From Bacillota bacterium (lineage in GTDB: Bacteria; Bacillota; Clostridia; Christensenellales; SZUA-584): 64,000 bases of DNA. Shown one piece after another: positions 24,753 to 32,915 of the stretch (positions are counted from its first letter, which is position 1; each line of letters opens with the position of its first letter). The DNA lies in contig JAEWTL010000093.1 of assembly GCA_023459495.1 (NCBI GenBank), positions 16,889 to 80,888 on the forward strand, given 5' to 3'. The position numbers were made by a program, and so were the translations under genes. Below the pieces are notes generated by a model. It saw nothing but the letters and a program-made list of their open reading frames with translations. It had not been told where the DNA came from and ran no database searches.

Positions 24753-26063
24753 ATGGCTACCTGTAAACAATGCGGCAAAGATCTCATGCCGGACAGCAGT
24801 TTCTGCACCCACTGCGGCGCACCGGTACTTCAGGAGCCCATCCCGACGCCTGATAATATTTCGCTCGTCGACGAAACCCCGATATTATCCACCGAGGCGC
24901 CGGCAGATATCATACCTGCAGCAGCTCCGGCGGAGGAATCTCCTGCGCCTGCAGAATATTATACTTCTCCTGTGCAGGAGACGCCCTGGGCCACTGCTCC
25001 GCCTGTTCCGCCTGTATACGCTCCTCCTATGGCTCCTCCAGTACCTTTGGCGGAGATGAGGCCGCCTATGGCTCCTGCCTATGCCCCCCCATACGCTCCT
25101 CCTGTCTATGAAAGGCAGCCGCAGCGAAACACGCAGATCAACTTTGTCAATAGCTTTTTAACTATCGTACTGCTTGGCTCACTTTTAAGCGCTGCGTTTT
25201 CGCTGGGCATAATCGGCAACCCAGCATTGATTACTTTGCGCAGCCTCGAGTCCATAGCCAAAATTTTCTCTCTGTATGCCATGATCGCCATGGCAGTCAC
25301 ATTGTCGATGCGGGCCAAAGGACTCGACCTGTCAATTCCCTCTCTGATGACGCTATCCGCAATTTTATTGGTCTTATACGACATGTATTACCATTCACCC
25401 GCCATCACCATCTTCGCCACGTTGGGTACGTGCGCTGTAATCGGACTGATCAATGGCGTGCTGATCAACTATGTGAACATCCCTTCTCTTATCGTTACGC
25501 TGCTGGCTGGCATCGCCGTGAGAGGCGCGTCAAGCTGGCTGACAAACGGACAAGCATTAGTGATGGAGCGAGGCTTCTTAACCATCCTTACGCAGAACGG
25601 GCTGAACAAGCTTGCGCTCGTGGCGCTCGCCCTTATCATCGCGTTTCTGATGATTCTGGTATCCAAGCTGGGCACGCCGCTGCTCAAGCGTGAAAAGAAA
25701 AATCCTGTCAGCTATATGTTCGCGTATATGGGCAGCGCGGTGATTGCTGGTTTGGCGGGCATTCAGCTGCTTTCAAACTATCAGGTGGCAACTTCGTTGA
25801 CACCAACCGCATATGATATTTTTATCTTCTTCGCCTTTGGCTGTATCGTCAGCAGCCGCGCATTCGATAACCGGATCGCGCCTGCGCTCTATGCCCTTGC
25901 CCCTGCTTTAGTATTCACCATCGTCCAAACGGTAATCGCGATATACGGCCTGCCTTTACAACAGACAACGTATATCCAATGTGGCCTTGCGCTGGCCTTT
26001 ATACTGCTGGGATACCTCGTCCGGCCGGAGCTGCGGGGAAAGATCCCGGCGTTGAAGCCTTAG
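24753..26063 (+). CDS. Zinc-ribbon protein fused to an RbsC-like permease domain, copy 1
   Basis: 436 aa. The N-terminal zinc ribbon has C4, C7, C18 and C21 (CKQCGK and CTHCGA). A long Pro/Ala/Tyr-rich linker (about 25-130) leads into a membrane domain of eight or more helices. That domain resembles sugar ABC permeases of the RbsC/BPD-transp-2 family; compare SMRAKGLDLSIPSLMTLSA with the RbsC pattern GG-DLSVGS, and GLINGVLINYVNIPSLIVTL with the G..NG...Y..IP.FI.TL segment. No ABC ATPase or binding protein is nearby. Transport is therefore unproven; the domain may have a structural or sensory role. An AGGAGG site precedes the ATG. Confidence 0.75.
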   Translation: MATCKQCGKDLMPDSSFCTHCGAPVLQEPIPTPDNISLVDETPILSTEAPADIIPAAAPAEESPAPAEYYTSPVQETPWATAPPVPPVYAPPMAPPVPLAEMRPPMAPAYAPPYAPPVYERQPQRNTQINFVNSFLTIVLLGSLLSAAFSLGIIGNPALITLRSLESIAKIFSLYAMIAMAVTLSMRAKGLDLSIPSLMTLSAILLVLYDMYYHSPAITIFATLGTCAVIGLINGVLINYVNIPSLIVTLLAGIAVRGASSWLTNGQALVMERGFLTILTQNGLNKLALVALALIIAFLMILVSKLGTPLLKREKKNPVSYMFAYMGSAVIAGLAGIQLLSNYQVATSLTPTAYDIFIFFAFGCIVSSRAFDNRIAPALYALAPALVFTIVQTVIAIYGLPLQQTTYIQCGLALAFILLGYLVRPELRGKIPALKP

Positions 26064-26081
26064 CGAATCAAAGTTTCTTAA

Positions 26082-26111
26082 CAGCCGTTCAATCCGGGCG
26101 GCTGTTTTTGT
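26082..26111 (+). terminator. Terminator between the two zinc-ribbon/permease genes
   Basis: Arms ACAGCCG (26082-26088) and CGGCTGT (26100-26106), then TTTTG. The second paralog has its own promoter just after. Confidence 0.75.
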
Positions 26112-26134
26112 TTCTCATTTTATTATATATATGG

Positions 26135-26140
26135 TATAAT
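26135..26140 (+). promoter_or_regulatory. -10 box of the second zinc-ribbon/permease gene
   Basis: TATAAT in the same ATATGGTATAATT context as before copy 1 (24695-24700), with matching spacing to the start codon. Confidence 0.6.
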
Positions 26141-26193
26141 TCATTTAAGATTCCATTTCTATTCATCGTTATTTTATTAAGGAGGGTAAACCT

Positions 26194-27405
26194 ATGGCCA
26201 ATTGCAGTCAATGCGGCAAAGAATTGATGCCGGGCAGCAGTTTCTGTACCTACTGCGGCGCAGCGTTACCGCAGGAGCCTGTCTCGACGGCAGCTGATCA
26301 TTCGTTCGCGCCAAATTCCCCGTCACCTGCCCCCGGGCCAAATAATACCCAGCCATACGCCATGAATATGTCACCGGCGTATACCCCCCCACCGCCACCC
26401 TTGGCATACAACGTCCCGCCGATACCGTCCGCTGACTGCCCCGCATACGTTTCTGCGCCGGAACGGCCAAAGTCCATGCGGACCACCTTTCTCAACAGCT
26501 TTCTCTCCCTCGTGATTCTAGGCTCTCTGCTCATCATTGCCTTCAATGCAGGCATCTTTGGCAATCGGCTATTTGTAAATCCTCGGAACATAGAGTTCAT
26601 CTTCCAGCAGTTTTGTTTTCTTGGCGTAATCGCCATGGCAGCCGTGCTGTCCACGCGGGCTAAAGGGCCCGATCTGTCGATCGGATCGTTGATCGTCTTA
26701 TCGGGCTCAATCGCGGTTATTGTCAGCCGCTCCGGCGGCTCTATCCTCCCCGCCATTCTCACGGCAGTATTGATATGCGCGGTTATAGGGTTGGTTAACG
26801 GCGTGCTGATCGTTTACGCGGGAATGCCTGCAATTCTAACGACACTGGTTGTGGGCGTGGTCATACGGTCCGTTAGCAATCTGCTGATTGGTGGAAATCC
26901 TATCGCATTGAACAACAGGGACATCCAGTCGATTTGGCAGCCGGCCGGGTTGTTTATTATGCTCATACTCGCTATGATTATCGCGGTTCTCATGATTATT
27001 CTGACGCCACTGGGTACTCCCACGTATAAACGGGATAAAAAACAGCCTCTAATCCACATGTTTGCCTATATGGGCAGCGGACTGATTGCTGGACTGGCGG
27101 GTATCTTGCTTCTTGCACGCCTCAATGCTGTTGTTCCAGGCGTACAAGGCTATGAACCACTCATTCTGCTGGTGTATGGCTGCGTGATGGGCAGCCGCGC
27201 GTTCGACAACCGTTTCGCGCCCGGCTTTTATGCTTTGCTTCCCGCACTTTTTTACGCCGTCGCCGATAATGTATTCAATGTTCTGCAAGTTAGTTTCTAT
27301 GTGCAGAGTACGATTTTGGGCATTATCGCAATAGGGTTTATACTGACTGCCTTTCTGGTACGTCCGGAGCTTCGGGAGAAGCTTCCTTCCCTGAAAGATA
27401 AATAA
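26194..27405 (+). CDS. Zinc-ribbon protein fused to an RbsC-like permease domain, copy 2
   Basis: 403-aa paralog of the preceding gene. The same zinc ribbon (C4, C7, C18, C21; CSQCGK and CTYCGA), a shorter Pro-rich linker (about 25-95), and the same membrane domain follow. Here the RbsC-type segment KGPDLSIGSLIVLSG is even closer to true sugar permeases, and GLVNGVLIVYAGMPAILTTL follows. The C-terminal ends of both copies align (VRPELR.K.P.LK). The linker and cytosolic parts diverge most. AAGGAGGG site before the ATG. The pair arose by tandem duplication including the upstream region. Confidence 0.75.
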   Translation: MANCSQCGKELMPGSSFCTYCGAALPQEPVSTAADHSFAPNSPSPAPGPNNTQPYAMNMSPAYTPPPPPLAYNVPPIPSADCPAYVSAPERPKSMRTTFLNSFLSLVILGSLLIIAFNAGIFGNRLFVNPRNIEFIFQQFCFLGVIAMAAVLSTRAKGPDLSIGSLIVLSGSIAVIVSRSGGSILPAILTAVLICAVIGLVNGVLIVYAGMPAILTTLVVGVVIRSVSNLLIGGNPIALNNRDIQSIWQPAGLFIMLILAMIIAVLMIILTPLGTPTYKRDKKQPLIHMFAYMGSGLIAGLAGILLLARLNAVVPGVQGYEPLILLVYGCVMGSRAFDNRFAPGFYALLPALFYAVADNVFNVLQVSFYVQSTILGIIAIGFILTAFLVRPELREKLPSLKDK

Positions 27406-27412
27406 CTACGCT

Positions 27413-27455
27413 AAAAGCGGCCATGCTTTGCAAATGCGCATGGCCGCTTTTTTCA
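27413..27455. terminator. Bidirectional terminator between zinc-ribbon copy 2 and trpB2
   Basis: A long stem of about 13 bp (AAAGCGGCCATGC against GCATGGCCGCTTT) with T-runs on both strands. It serves two convergent genes. Confidence 0.9.
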
Positions 27456-27468
27456 GTTTGGATTAACT

Positions 27469-28833
27469 TTATCCGATCTGCGGGATAGTCGAAAGTCCCT
27501 GCTCCAGCATGTCGTCGGTATATTCAAAGTCCTGCAATTTGCCGGAGAGATACTCGTCATACGCGGCAAGGTCGAAGTCGCCATGGCCCGATAGGTTGAA
27601 GAAGATCGTTTTTTCTTCGCCGCTCTCCTTACACTCCAGCGCCTTTTGGATCACATAAGCGATGGCGTGGGAGGACTCGGGCGCGGGGAGAATGCTCTCG
27701 GCCCGGGCAAAGGTGACCGCAGCCTTAAACACCTCGCTCTGGTGCACCGCCGCAGCGGAAACAAAACCGTCGTGATAAAGCTGTGAGAGCAGGGCGGAGT
27801 CGCCGTGATACCTGAGGCCGCCTGCATGGATGCCCGCCGGTATGAAGTCGTGGCCGAGCGTGTACATCATGGTGATGGGTGCCATCTTGGCGGTATCGCC
27901 ATAGTCGTACGCAAACTTGCCCTTGGTCAGCTTGGGGCACGCTGCGGGCTCGATAGCGACAAACTCGGTCTTTGTGCCTTTCTTCAGCTTATCATGCATA
28001 AACGGGAACGCGCAGCCCGAAAAATTGGAACCGCCGCCGTTGCAGCCGATCACGATGTCCGGGTACTCGTCGATCTTCTCAAACTGCTTTTTGGCCTCCT
28101 GCCCGATGATCGTCTGGTGCAGAATAACGTGGTTCAACACGCTGCCAAGCGCGTAGTGCGTATCGTCGCGCATCACGGCGTCCTCCACGGCTTCGGAGAT
28201 TGCAATACCGAGGCTGCCGAGCGAGTTCGGGTCCTTTTCGAGAATCGACTTGCCCGCATGCGTCAGCGGCGAGGGGCTTGCGATAACGTTCGCGCCATAG
28301 GTCTGCATCAGCGTCTTGCGGTACGGCTTCTGGTCGTAGGAGACGCGCACCATGTATACCGTGCACTCAAGGCCGAACATGGAGCACGCGATGGACAGCG
28401 CGCTGCCCCACTGGCCCGCGCCGGTCTCAGTGGAAAGCCGCTTGATACCCTCCATCTTGTTGTAGAACGCCTGCGGCACAGCACTGTTGAGCTTATGGCT
28501 ACCGGAGGGGTTGCTGCCTTCGTACTTGTAATAGATCTTCGCAGGCGTGCCCAGCGCCTTCTCCAGCCGATATGCGCGCACCAGCGGCGAGGGACGGAAA
28601 GCTGCGTAGATCTCACGAACTTCCTTGGGAATGTCGATGTAGCGCTCGGTCGAAACCTCCTGCTCGATCAGAGCCCTGGCAAACAACGGCTCCAGGTCGG
28701 CCGGTGCAACCAGCTGCTTGGTCATCGGATTGAGGTACGGCTGGGGGCGGTTCGGCATATCCGCGGCAATATTATAATATTGCTTCGGCAGCTCATCCTC
28801 GGTTAAATACACCCTGTTCGGAATCTTTTTCAT
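27469..28833 (-). CDS. trpB: Tryptophan synthase beta chain, TrpB2 type
   Basis: PLP enzyme joining indole and serine to tryptophan, 454 aa, of the longer TrpB2 class, with an N-terminal extension (VYLTEDELPKQYYNIAADMP) typical of that class. The PLP lysine is K114 in NPSGSHKLNSA, and the phosphate loop is GCNGGGSNFSG. TrpB2 enzymes usually work without TrpA, salvaging free indole; no other trp gene is in the window. The ATG at 28833 has a GAGAGGAG site. The leader carries GAG repeats reminiscent of TRAP sites and a terminator-like fold. Confidence 0.92.
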   Translation of the reverse strand: MKKIPNRVYLTEDELPKQYYNIAADMPNRPQPYLNPMTKQLVAPADLEPLFARALIEQEVSTERYIDIPKEVREIYAAFRPSPLVRAYRLEKALGTPAKIYYKYEGSNPSGSHKLNSAVPQAFYNKMEGIKRLSTETGAGQWGSALSIACSMFGLECTVYMVRVSYDQKPYRKTLMQTYGANVIASPSPLTHAGKSILEKDPNSLGSLGIAISEAVEDAVMRDDTHYALGSVLNHVILHQTIIGQEAKKQFEKIDEYPDIVIGCNGGGSNFSGCAFPFMHDKLKKGTKTEFVAIEPAACPKLTKGKFAYDYGDTAKMAPITMMYTLGHDFIPAGIHAGGLRYHGDSALLSQLYHDGFVSAAAVHQSEVFKAAVTFARAESILPAPESSHAIAYVIQKALECKESGEEKTIFFNLSGHGDFDLAAYDEYLSGKLQDFEYTDDMLEQGLSTIPQIG

Positions 28834-28841
28834 AGTCTGGT

Positions 28842-28944
28842 CTCCTCTCATCTTGTTTTTTTGTACAAAAAAAACACTCGTCTCATCTCAATCTCGTCTC
28901 ATCTTACGGGCCTGTGCCCAAAAGAAGTGTTCTTTTTGAACTTT
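28842..28944 (-). promoter_or_regulatory. trpB2 leader with TRAP-like GAG repeats and terminator-like fold
   Basis: In the transcript, a small GGGC/GCCC hairpin is followed by five GAG triplets spaced 2, 3, 2 and 2 bases (plus-strand CTC at 28898-28900, 28893-28895, 28887-28889, 28882-28884 and 28877-28879). Then come eight T, GTAC and seven A (a palindrome), and two more GAG spaced two bases (28847-28849, 28842-28844) that overlap the ribosome site. AACACT near the 5' end can pair with AGTGTT just before the T-run. This layout recalls TRAP-regulated trp leaders, but TRAP sites usually have about 9-11 triplets. Function is inferred. Confidence 0.5.
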
Positions 28945-28950
28945 GATTCA

Positions 28951-28980
28951 GTATACGCGATCAACCTTAAATTTGTCAAT
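28951..28980 (-). promoter_or_regulatory. Promoter of trpB2
   Basis: Minus strand -35 TTGACA (28975-28980), 18-base spacer, -10 TATACT (28951-28956). The leader is about 110 bases. Confidence 0.75.
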
Positions 28981-29103
28981 ATTTTTATTTATTCTCCTGT
29001 TGCAAACTGTCATAATGGGCCATGTATACAGGCTTTGCCCCGACGTCGCACCTTGTAGGCTTGGCCAAATTGATATAAGATAAAGCAAAAAGGCGATTCT
29101 GGC

Positions 29104-29541
29104 ATGATAAGGTTAATGACAATTTCAGATTATGAGGACGTTTATGTGCTTTGGTGCACCACTTCCGGTATGGGCCTTAACGATATTGACGATTCCCGGG
29201 AGGGCATCGCAAAATTCCTCGCGCGAAACCCCAATACCTGTTTTGTAGCCGTCGAACAGCGGCGGGTTGTGGGCGTAATACTCGGCGGGCATGACGGGCG
29301 CCGGGGCTATATCTATCACATGGCGGTGGCTGTTTCAATGCGCGAAAGAGGTATCGGTACCGCACTGCTGGATGCCACGCTAAACGCATTAAAATTGGAA
29401 GGCATCTGTAAGGTTGGGCTGGTTGTTTTCACGAGAAACAGCATCGGCAACGCGTTCTGGGAAAAACGCGGCTTTACACTCCGGGAAGATTTGAATTACC
29501 GCAACAAAGCGATTGCTGAACTGAACATGATCGAAACTTAA
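29104..29541 (+). CDS. GNAT-family N-acetyltransferase
   Basis: 145-aa acetyltransferase. The acetyl-CoA motif is MAVAVSMRERGIGTALLDA (R-x-x-G-x-G pattern), and the C-terminal FWEKRGFTLRED is typical of RimI/YhbS-like members. Substrate unknown. AAAAAGG lies ten bases before the ATG. It is convergent with truA, which ends five bases further on. Confidence 0.83.
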   Translation: MIRLMTISDYEDVYVLWCTTSGMGLNDIDDSREGIAKFLARNPNTCFVAVEQRRVVGVILGGHDGRRGYIYHMAVAVSMRERGIGTALLDATLNALKLEGICKVGLVVFTRNSIGNAFWEKRGFTLREDLNYRNKAIAELNMIET

Positions 29542-29546
29542 TCCGT

Positions 29547-30281
29547 TTAATCGTAAAACACCCTGACCATGGTCAGCCCGTGTGCGGGTGCGGTCGGGCT
29601 TGCAGCGTTGCGGTCCCTTCCCTCCAGTATCTCCTTCACGCGCTCCGGCGGGATACGGCCCAGCCCTGCGTCCGCCAGCGTCCCCACGATTATGCGCACC
29701 ATGTTGTACAAAAAGCCATTGCCCGTGACCTCGATGTACAAAAATGGTTCCGCTTTCGTAATGGTGATGGCGTGGATCGTGCGGACCGTGTCCTTCACCT
29801 CGCTGCCCGCCGCGCAGAACGCCGCGAAGTCATGTTCTCCGATGAGATACCGTGCTGCTTCGCGCATGGCGGCAGCATCAAGCTCGCTCCGGATATGCCA
29901 CGAGAGGTTGCGATAAATAGCTGAGGGATGGGTTGCCTGATAGATGGTATAACGATAGGTTTTGCCCTTGGCGCAAAAGCGCGCATGGAAATCGCTGTCT
30001 GCCAGCTCCGAGCTTTTTACACGGATGTCCATCGGCAGAAAGGTGTTCATCGCATAGCTAATCTTTTCGGGAGGGATTGTGCAGTGGGTATCAAGCTGTG
30101 CCACCTGCGCCAGCGCGTGTACGCCCGCGTCGGTTCGCCCCGCCCCTGTGATGCAGACGTGCTCGCCCGAGGCCTTCTCAAAAGCCTCCTCCAGCGCCTG
30201 CTGCACTGAGAGGCCATTCAACTGACGCTGCCAACCTACGTAGTTCGTCCCTTCGTACTCTACGATCAGCCGGATGCGCAT
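29547..30281 (-). CDS. truA: tRNA pseudouridine synthase A
   Basis: Makes pseudouridine at positions 38-40 of the tRNA anticodon arm, 244 aa. The catalytic aspartate is D51 in GAGRTDAGVHA. Length is standard. It is the last gene of the ribosomal super-operon and begins one base after the ecfT stop. In many Firmicutes rplM and rpsI follow; here a convergent GNAT gene follows instead. Confidence 0.95.
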   Translation of the reverse strand: MRIRLIVEYEGTNYVGWQRQLNGLSVQQALEEAFEKASGEHVCITGAGRTDAGVHALAQVAQLDTHCTIPPEKISYAMNTFLPMDIRVKSSELADSDFHARFCAKGKTYRYTIYQATHPSAIYRNLSWHIRSELDAAAMREAARYLIGEHDFAAFCAAGSEVKDTVRTIHAITITKAEPFLYIEVTGNGFLYNMVRIIVGTLADAGLGRIPPERVKEILEGRDRNAASPTAPAHGLTMVRVFYD

Positions 30282-30282
30282 A

Positions 30283-31077
30283 TCAATACCCGAACGCCAT
30301 CAGGATGATCAGCCCCGCAACAACCAGCGCAGCAATGAGGTCGCGCCAGTGGAAATGCAGCACCTTCATGCGCGTGCGGCCCTCTCCGCCATGGTAGCAG
30401 CGCGATTCCATCGCAAAGGCCAGCTCGTCGGCCCGGCGAAAAGCGCTTACAAACAGTGGCACCAGCAGAGGCACCATGCCCCGGGCGCGCGCGAACACGC
30501 TGCCACTGTCAAACTCCGCGCCTCTTGCGGTCTGAGCCTTCATAATCTTGTCGGTCTCCTCGAGAAGCGTGGGGATAAAGCGCATCGCGATGGTCATCAT
30601 CATCGCCAACTCGTGTACCGGAAAACGAACCACTTTCAGCGGCTTCATGAGGCTCTCCAGCCCGTCCGTCAGCGCGATGGGCGTGGTCGTCAGCGTGAGC
30701 ATGGTTGTGCCCATGATCAGCAGCACAAGCCGTACAGCCAGCCTTATGGCGTTCGTGAGGCCTTCCTGCGTGATGCGGAAGATCCACCAGGAATAGAGCT
30801 CTGTGCCGCCCGAATAAAAGAACGTGTTGAGCACAAACGTCAGCACGATAATGAACCACAACGGCTTTAAGCCCCGCAGCACAAACCTGATGTTGACCTT
30901 TGAGAACAGTATGGTAAAGATGACAAACGCGAATACTGCCGCGTAGCCAATCCACGTATGCGCCATAAAGATAGCGACGATCAGCGCGATCACGAGCACC
31001 AGTTTGGCCCGCGGGTCCAACCGGTGGATGACCGAGTTTCCGGGAAAGTATTGTCCAAGCGTAACGTTCTTAATCAT
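30283..31077 (-). CDS. ecfT: ECF transporter T component
   Basis: Membrane coupling protein of group II energy-coupling-factor vitamin/metal transporters, 264 aa, with about five to six membrane helices. The two Ala-Arg-Gly coupling motifs that contact the ATPases are visible (TARGAEF and RARGMVP). The start overlaps the ecfA2 stop by four bases. Substrate-binding S proteins would be encoded elsewhere. Confidence 0.93.
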   Translation of the reverse strand: MIKNVTLGQYFPGNSVIHRLDPRAKLVLVIALIVAIFMAHTWIGYAAVFAFVIFTILFSKVNIRFVLRGLKPLWFIIVLTFVLNTFFYSGGTELYSWWIFRITQEGLTNAIRLAVRLVLLIMGTTMLTLTTTPIALTDGLESLMKPLKVVRFPVHELAMMMTIAMRFIPTLLEETDKIMKAQTARGAEFDSGSVFARARGMVPLLVPLFVSAFRRADELAFAMESRCYHGGEGRTRMKVLHFHWRDLIAALVVAGLIILMAFGY

Positions 31078-31925
31078 AACACGCCTGCCGTCTTCAGCAC
31101 AAACTTCTCCAGTTCGTGCAGGGTGATGACGCCGTGTGGCACGTCCATACCGCGTTCACGCAGCGCAGAGGCCATCTTCGCCACGGCGGGCAGGTCGAGT
31201 CCGATGCTTTTCAGCTCTTCCTTGCGTAAAAATACCTCGGCGGGGCTGTCATCCATCAACAGCTTTGCGCCCGATAGCACGATCACGCGCCGCGCGTTCT
31301 CCGCAAGGTCATCCATGGAATGTGTGATCATCAGGATCGTTGCGCCCTCCGCGTTAAGCCCTGTGATGAGCTTCATCAGATGGTTACGCCCCTGCGGGTC
31401 CAGTCCGGCCACGGGTTCGTCGAGGATGAGCATTTTCGGTTGGCTTGCCAGCACGCCCGCAATGGCGACGCGCCGCTTCTGCCCACCCGAAAGCTCGAAC
31501 GGCGACAAATTACCGATGCCGTCGTAGTCCAGCTCCATTAATTCCATAGCATGGCGCACCCGGCCGTCGATCTCCTCCTCCGGTACACCGATGCGACGCG
31601 GCCCGTAGCCGATATCCTTGATCACGGTTTCTTCAAAGAGCTGGTATTCGGGGTACTGAAACACCACGCCCACATGGCGGCGCAGCGCCTTCCGGTCAAA
31701 GCCCTTGGCATTGATGTCCTGTCCGTCCATCAACACGCGGCCCGAGGTGGGCTTCAAAAGCCCCGCGATCAGGCTGATCAGCGTGGTTTTGCCGCTGCCG
31801 GTGTGGCCGATGACGCCCACGAACTCACCGTCGGCCAGCTGCAGGTTAATGGCATCCACCGCCTTGGCTTCAAACGGCGATCCGGGCATATAGGTATATG
31901 TCAGGTTTTCGAGCGCAATTGACAT
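31074..31925 (-). CDS. ecfA2: ECF transporter ATPase A2
   Basis: ABC ATPase of the ECF module, 283 aa. Walker A is GHTGSGKT (40-47), the signature is ELSGGQKRRVAIAG, and Walker B is MLILDEPVAGLD. The start at 31925 (GGAGAAG site) lies inside the end of ecfA1 (25-base overlap). Forms a heterodimer with EcfA1 driving EcfT. Confidence 0.93.
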   Translation of the reverse strand: MSIALENLTYTYMPGSPFEAKAVDAINLQLADGEFVGVIGHTGSGKTTLISLIAGLLKPTSGRVLMDGQDINAKGFDRKALRRHVGVVFQYPEYQLFEETVIKDIGYGPRRIGVPEEEIDGRVRHAMELMELDYDGIGNLSPFELSGGQKRRVAIAGVLASQPKMLILDEPVAGLDPQGRNHLMKLITGLNAEGATILMITHSMDDLAENARRVIVLSGAKLLMDDSPAEVFLRKEELKSIGLDLPAVAKMASALRERGMDVPHGVITLHELEKFVLKTAGVL

Positions 31926-32740
31926 AGCTTCTCCACAAATTCGTCGATGGTGAGCGGGCATTCGCCCAGATCGACTCCGCTCTTTTTCAGCGAATGGTAA
32001 AGCGCAATATGCGGCGGCGCGGACAGTCCGGCCTCCAACAGCGCAGGCTCGTTGCCGAACACCTCACGCGGCGTGCCGGAAAGCGTCACCTGACCGCCCG
32101 TCATGATGACGACGCGGTCGGCGCCGAGCGCCTCCTCCATGTAATGCGTAATCAGTAAGATGGTTTTGCCTGCTTCATGCAGCTCGCGGATGGTCTGCAG
32201 CACTTCTGCGCGGCCCTCCGGATCCAGCATGGCGGTAGGCTCATCGAACACAATGATATCAGGCTTCATCGCCAGCACCCCGGCGATAGCGACACGCTGC
32301 TTCTGTCCGCCGGAAAGCATATGCGGCGCGCGGTCCTTAAAGTCGCCCATGCCCACGGTTTCCAACGCCTCGTCCACCCGCTGGCGGATCTCCGCGGACG
32401 GGACGCCCAGGTTCTCCGGCCCGAAAGCCACGTCCTCTTCTACGATAGTCGCCACAAGCTGGTTATCCGGGTTCTGAAACACCATGCCCGCGGTGCGGCG
32501 GATGTCCCAAACGCGCGCTTCATCCTTGGTATCCATGCCGTCCACCAGCACCTGACCGGAATCCGGCAGATAGAGCGCGTTGATATGCTTGGCGAACGTG
32601 GACTTACCCGAGCCGTTGTGGCCGATGACCGCGACGAACTCACCCCGTCCGATGGCGAGGCTCACGCCGGAAAGCGCAGGCGCAATGCTGTTTTCGCTCC
32701 GGTATGCGTAGCTTACCTCTTTTGCTTCAACGATAGCCAC
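31901..32740 (-). CDS. ecfA1: ECF transporter ATPase A1
   Basis: ABC ATPase of the ECF module, 279 aa. Walker A is GHNGSGKS (40-47), the Q loop is in VFQNPDNQ, the signature is MLSGGQKQRVAIAG, and Walker B is IIVFDEPTAMLD. The start is GTG at 32740 with a GGGAG site; an open frame extends far upstream but has no coding character. A minus-strand TATAAT at 32766-32771 suggests an internal promoter after the rplQ terminator. Confidence 0.93.
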   Translation of the reverse strand: MAIVEAKEVSYAYRSENSIAPALSGVSLAIGRGEFVAVIGHNGSGKSTFAKHINALYLPDSGQVLVDGMDTKDEARVWDIRRTAGMVFQNPDNQLVATIVEEDVAFGPENLGVPSAEIRQRVDEALETVGMGDFKDRAPHMLSGGQKQRVAIAGVLAMKPDIIVFDEPTAMLDPEGRAEVLQTIRELHEAGKTILLITHYMEEALGADRVVIMTGGQVTLSGTPREVFGNEPALLEAGLSAPPHIALYHSLKKSGVDLGECPLTIDEFVEKLCQLRSKT

Positions 32741-32856
32741 AACAGTCTCCCGTTTATTTTTTCCTATTATAACATACCCCGCCGATGCGCGCATCAGCGG
32801 GGATCCTTGTATACCGCGCCCCATCGACGTATATGCCGGTGGGAGCCCCTGATACA

Positions 32857-32891
32857 CGAAAAGGCTTCGAAAAGGTTGCTTTTCAAAGCCT
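32857..32891 (-). terminator. Probable terminator after rplQ
   Basis: 13-base arms (32879-32891 with 32862-32874, one wobble), loop of four, then TTTTCG on the minus strand. A second strong hairpin (CCCCGC/GCGGGG arms, 32776-32801) lies before ecfA1. Read-through into ecfA1 is likely partial. Confidence 0.6.
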
Positions 32892-32915
32892 CTTTCCGTC
32901 GGTCTGTATTTTGGC

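Noticed and set aside
28842..28980. T-box riboswitch in the trpB2 leader
   Set aside because: No T-box core (AGGGTGG-type) or AG bulge/stem I could be found; the leader is too short.
30283..32740. Independent cobalt/nickel (Cbi) transporter
   Set aside because: No CbiM/CbiN; the position after rplQ and the A1-A2-T order are those of the shared group II ECF module.
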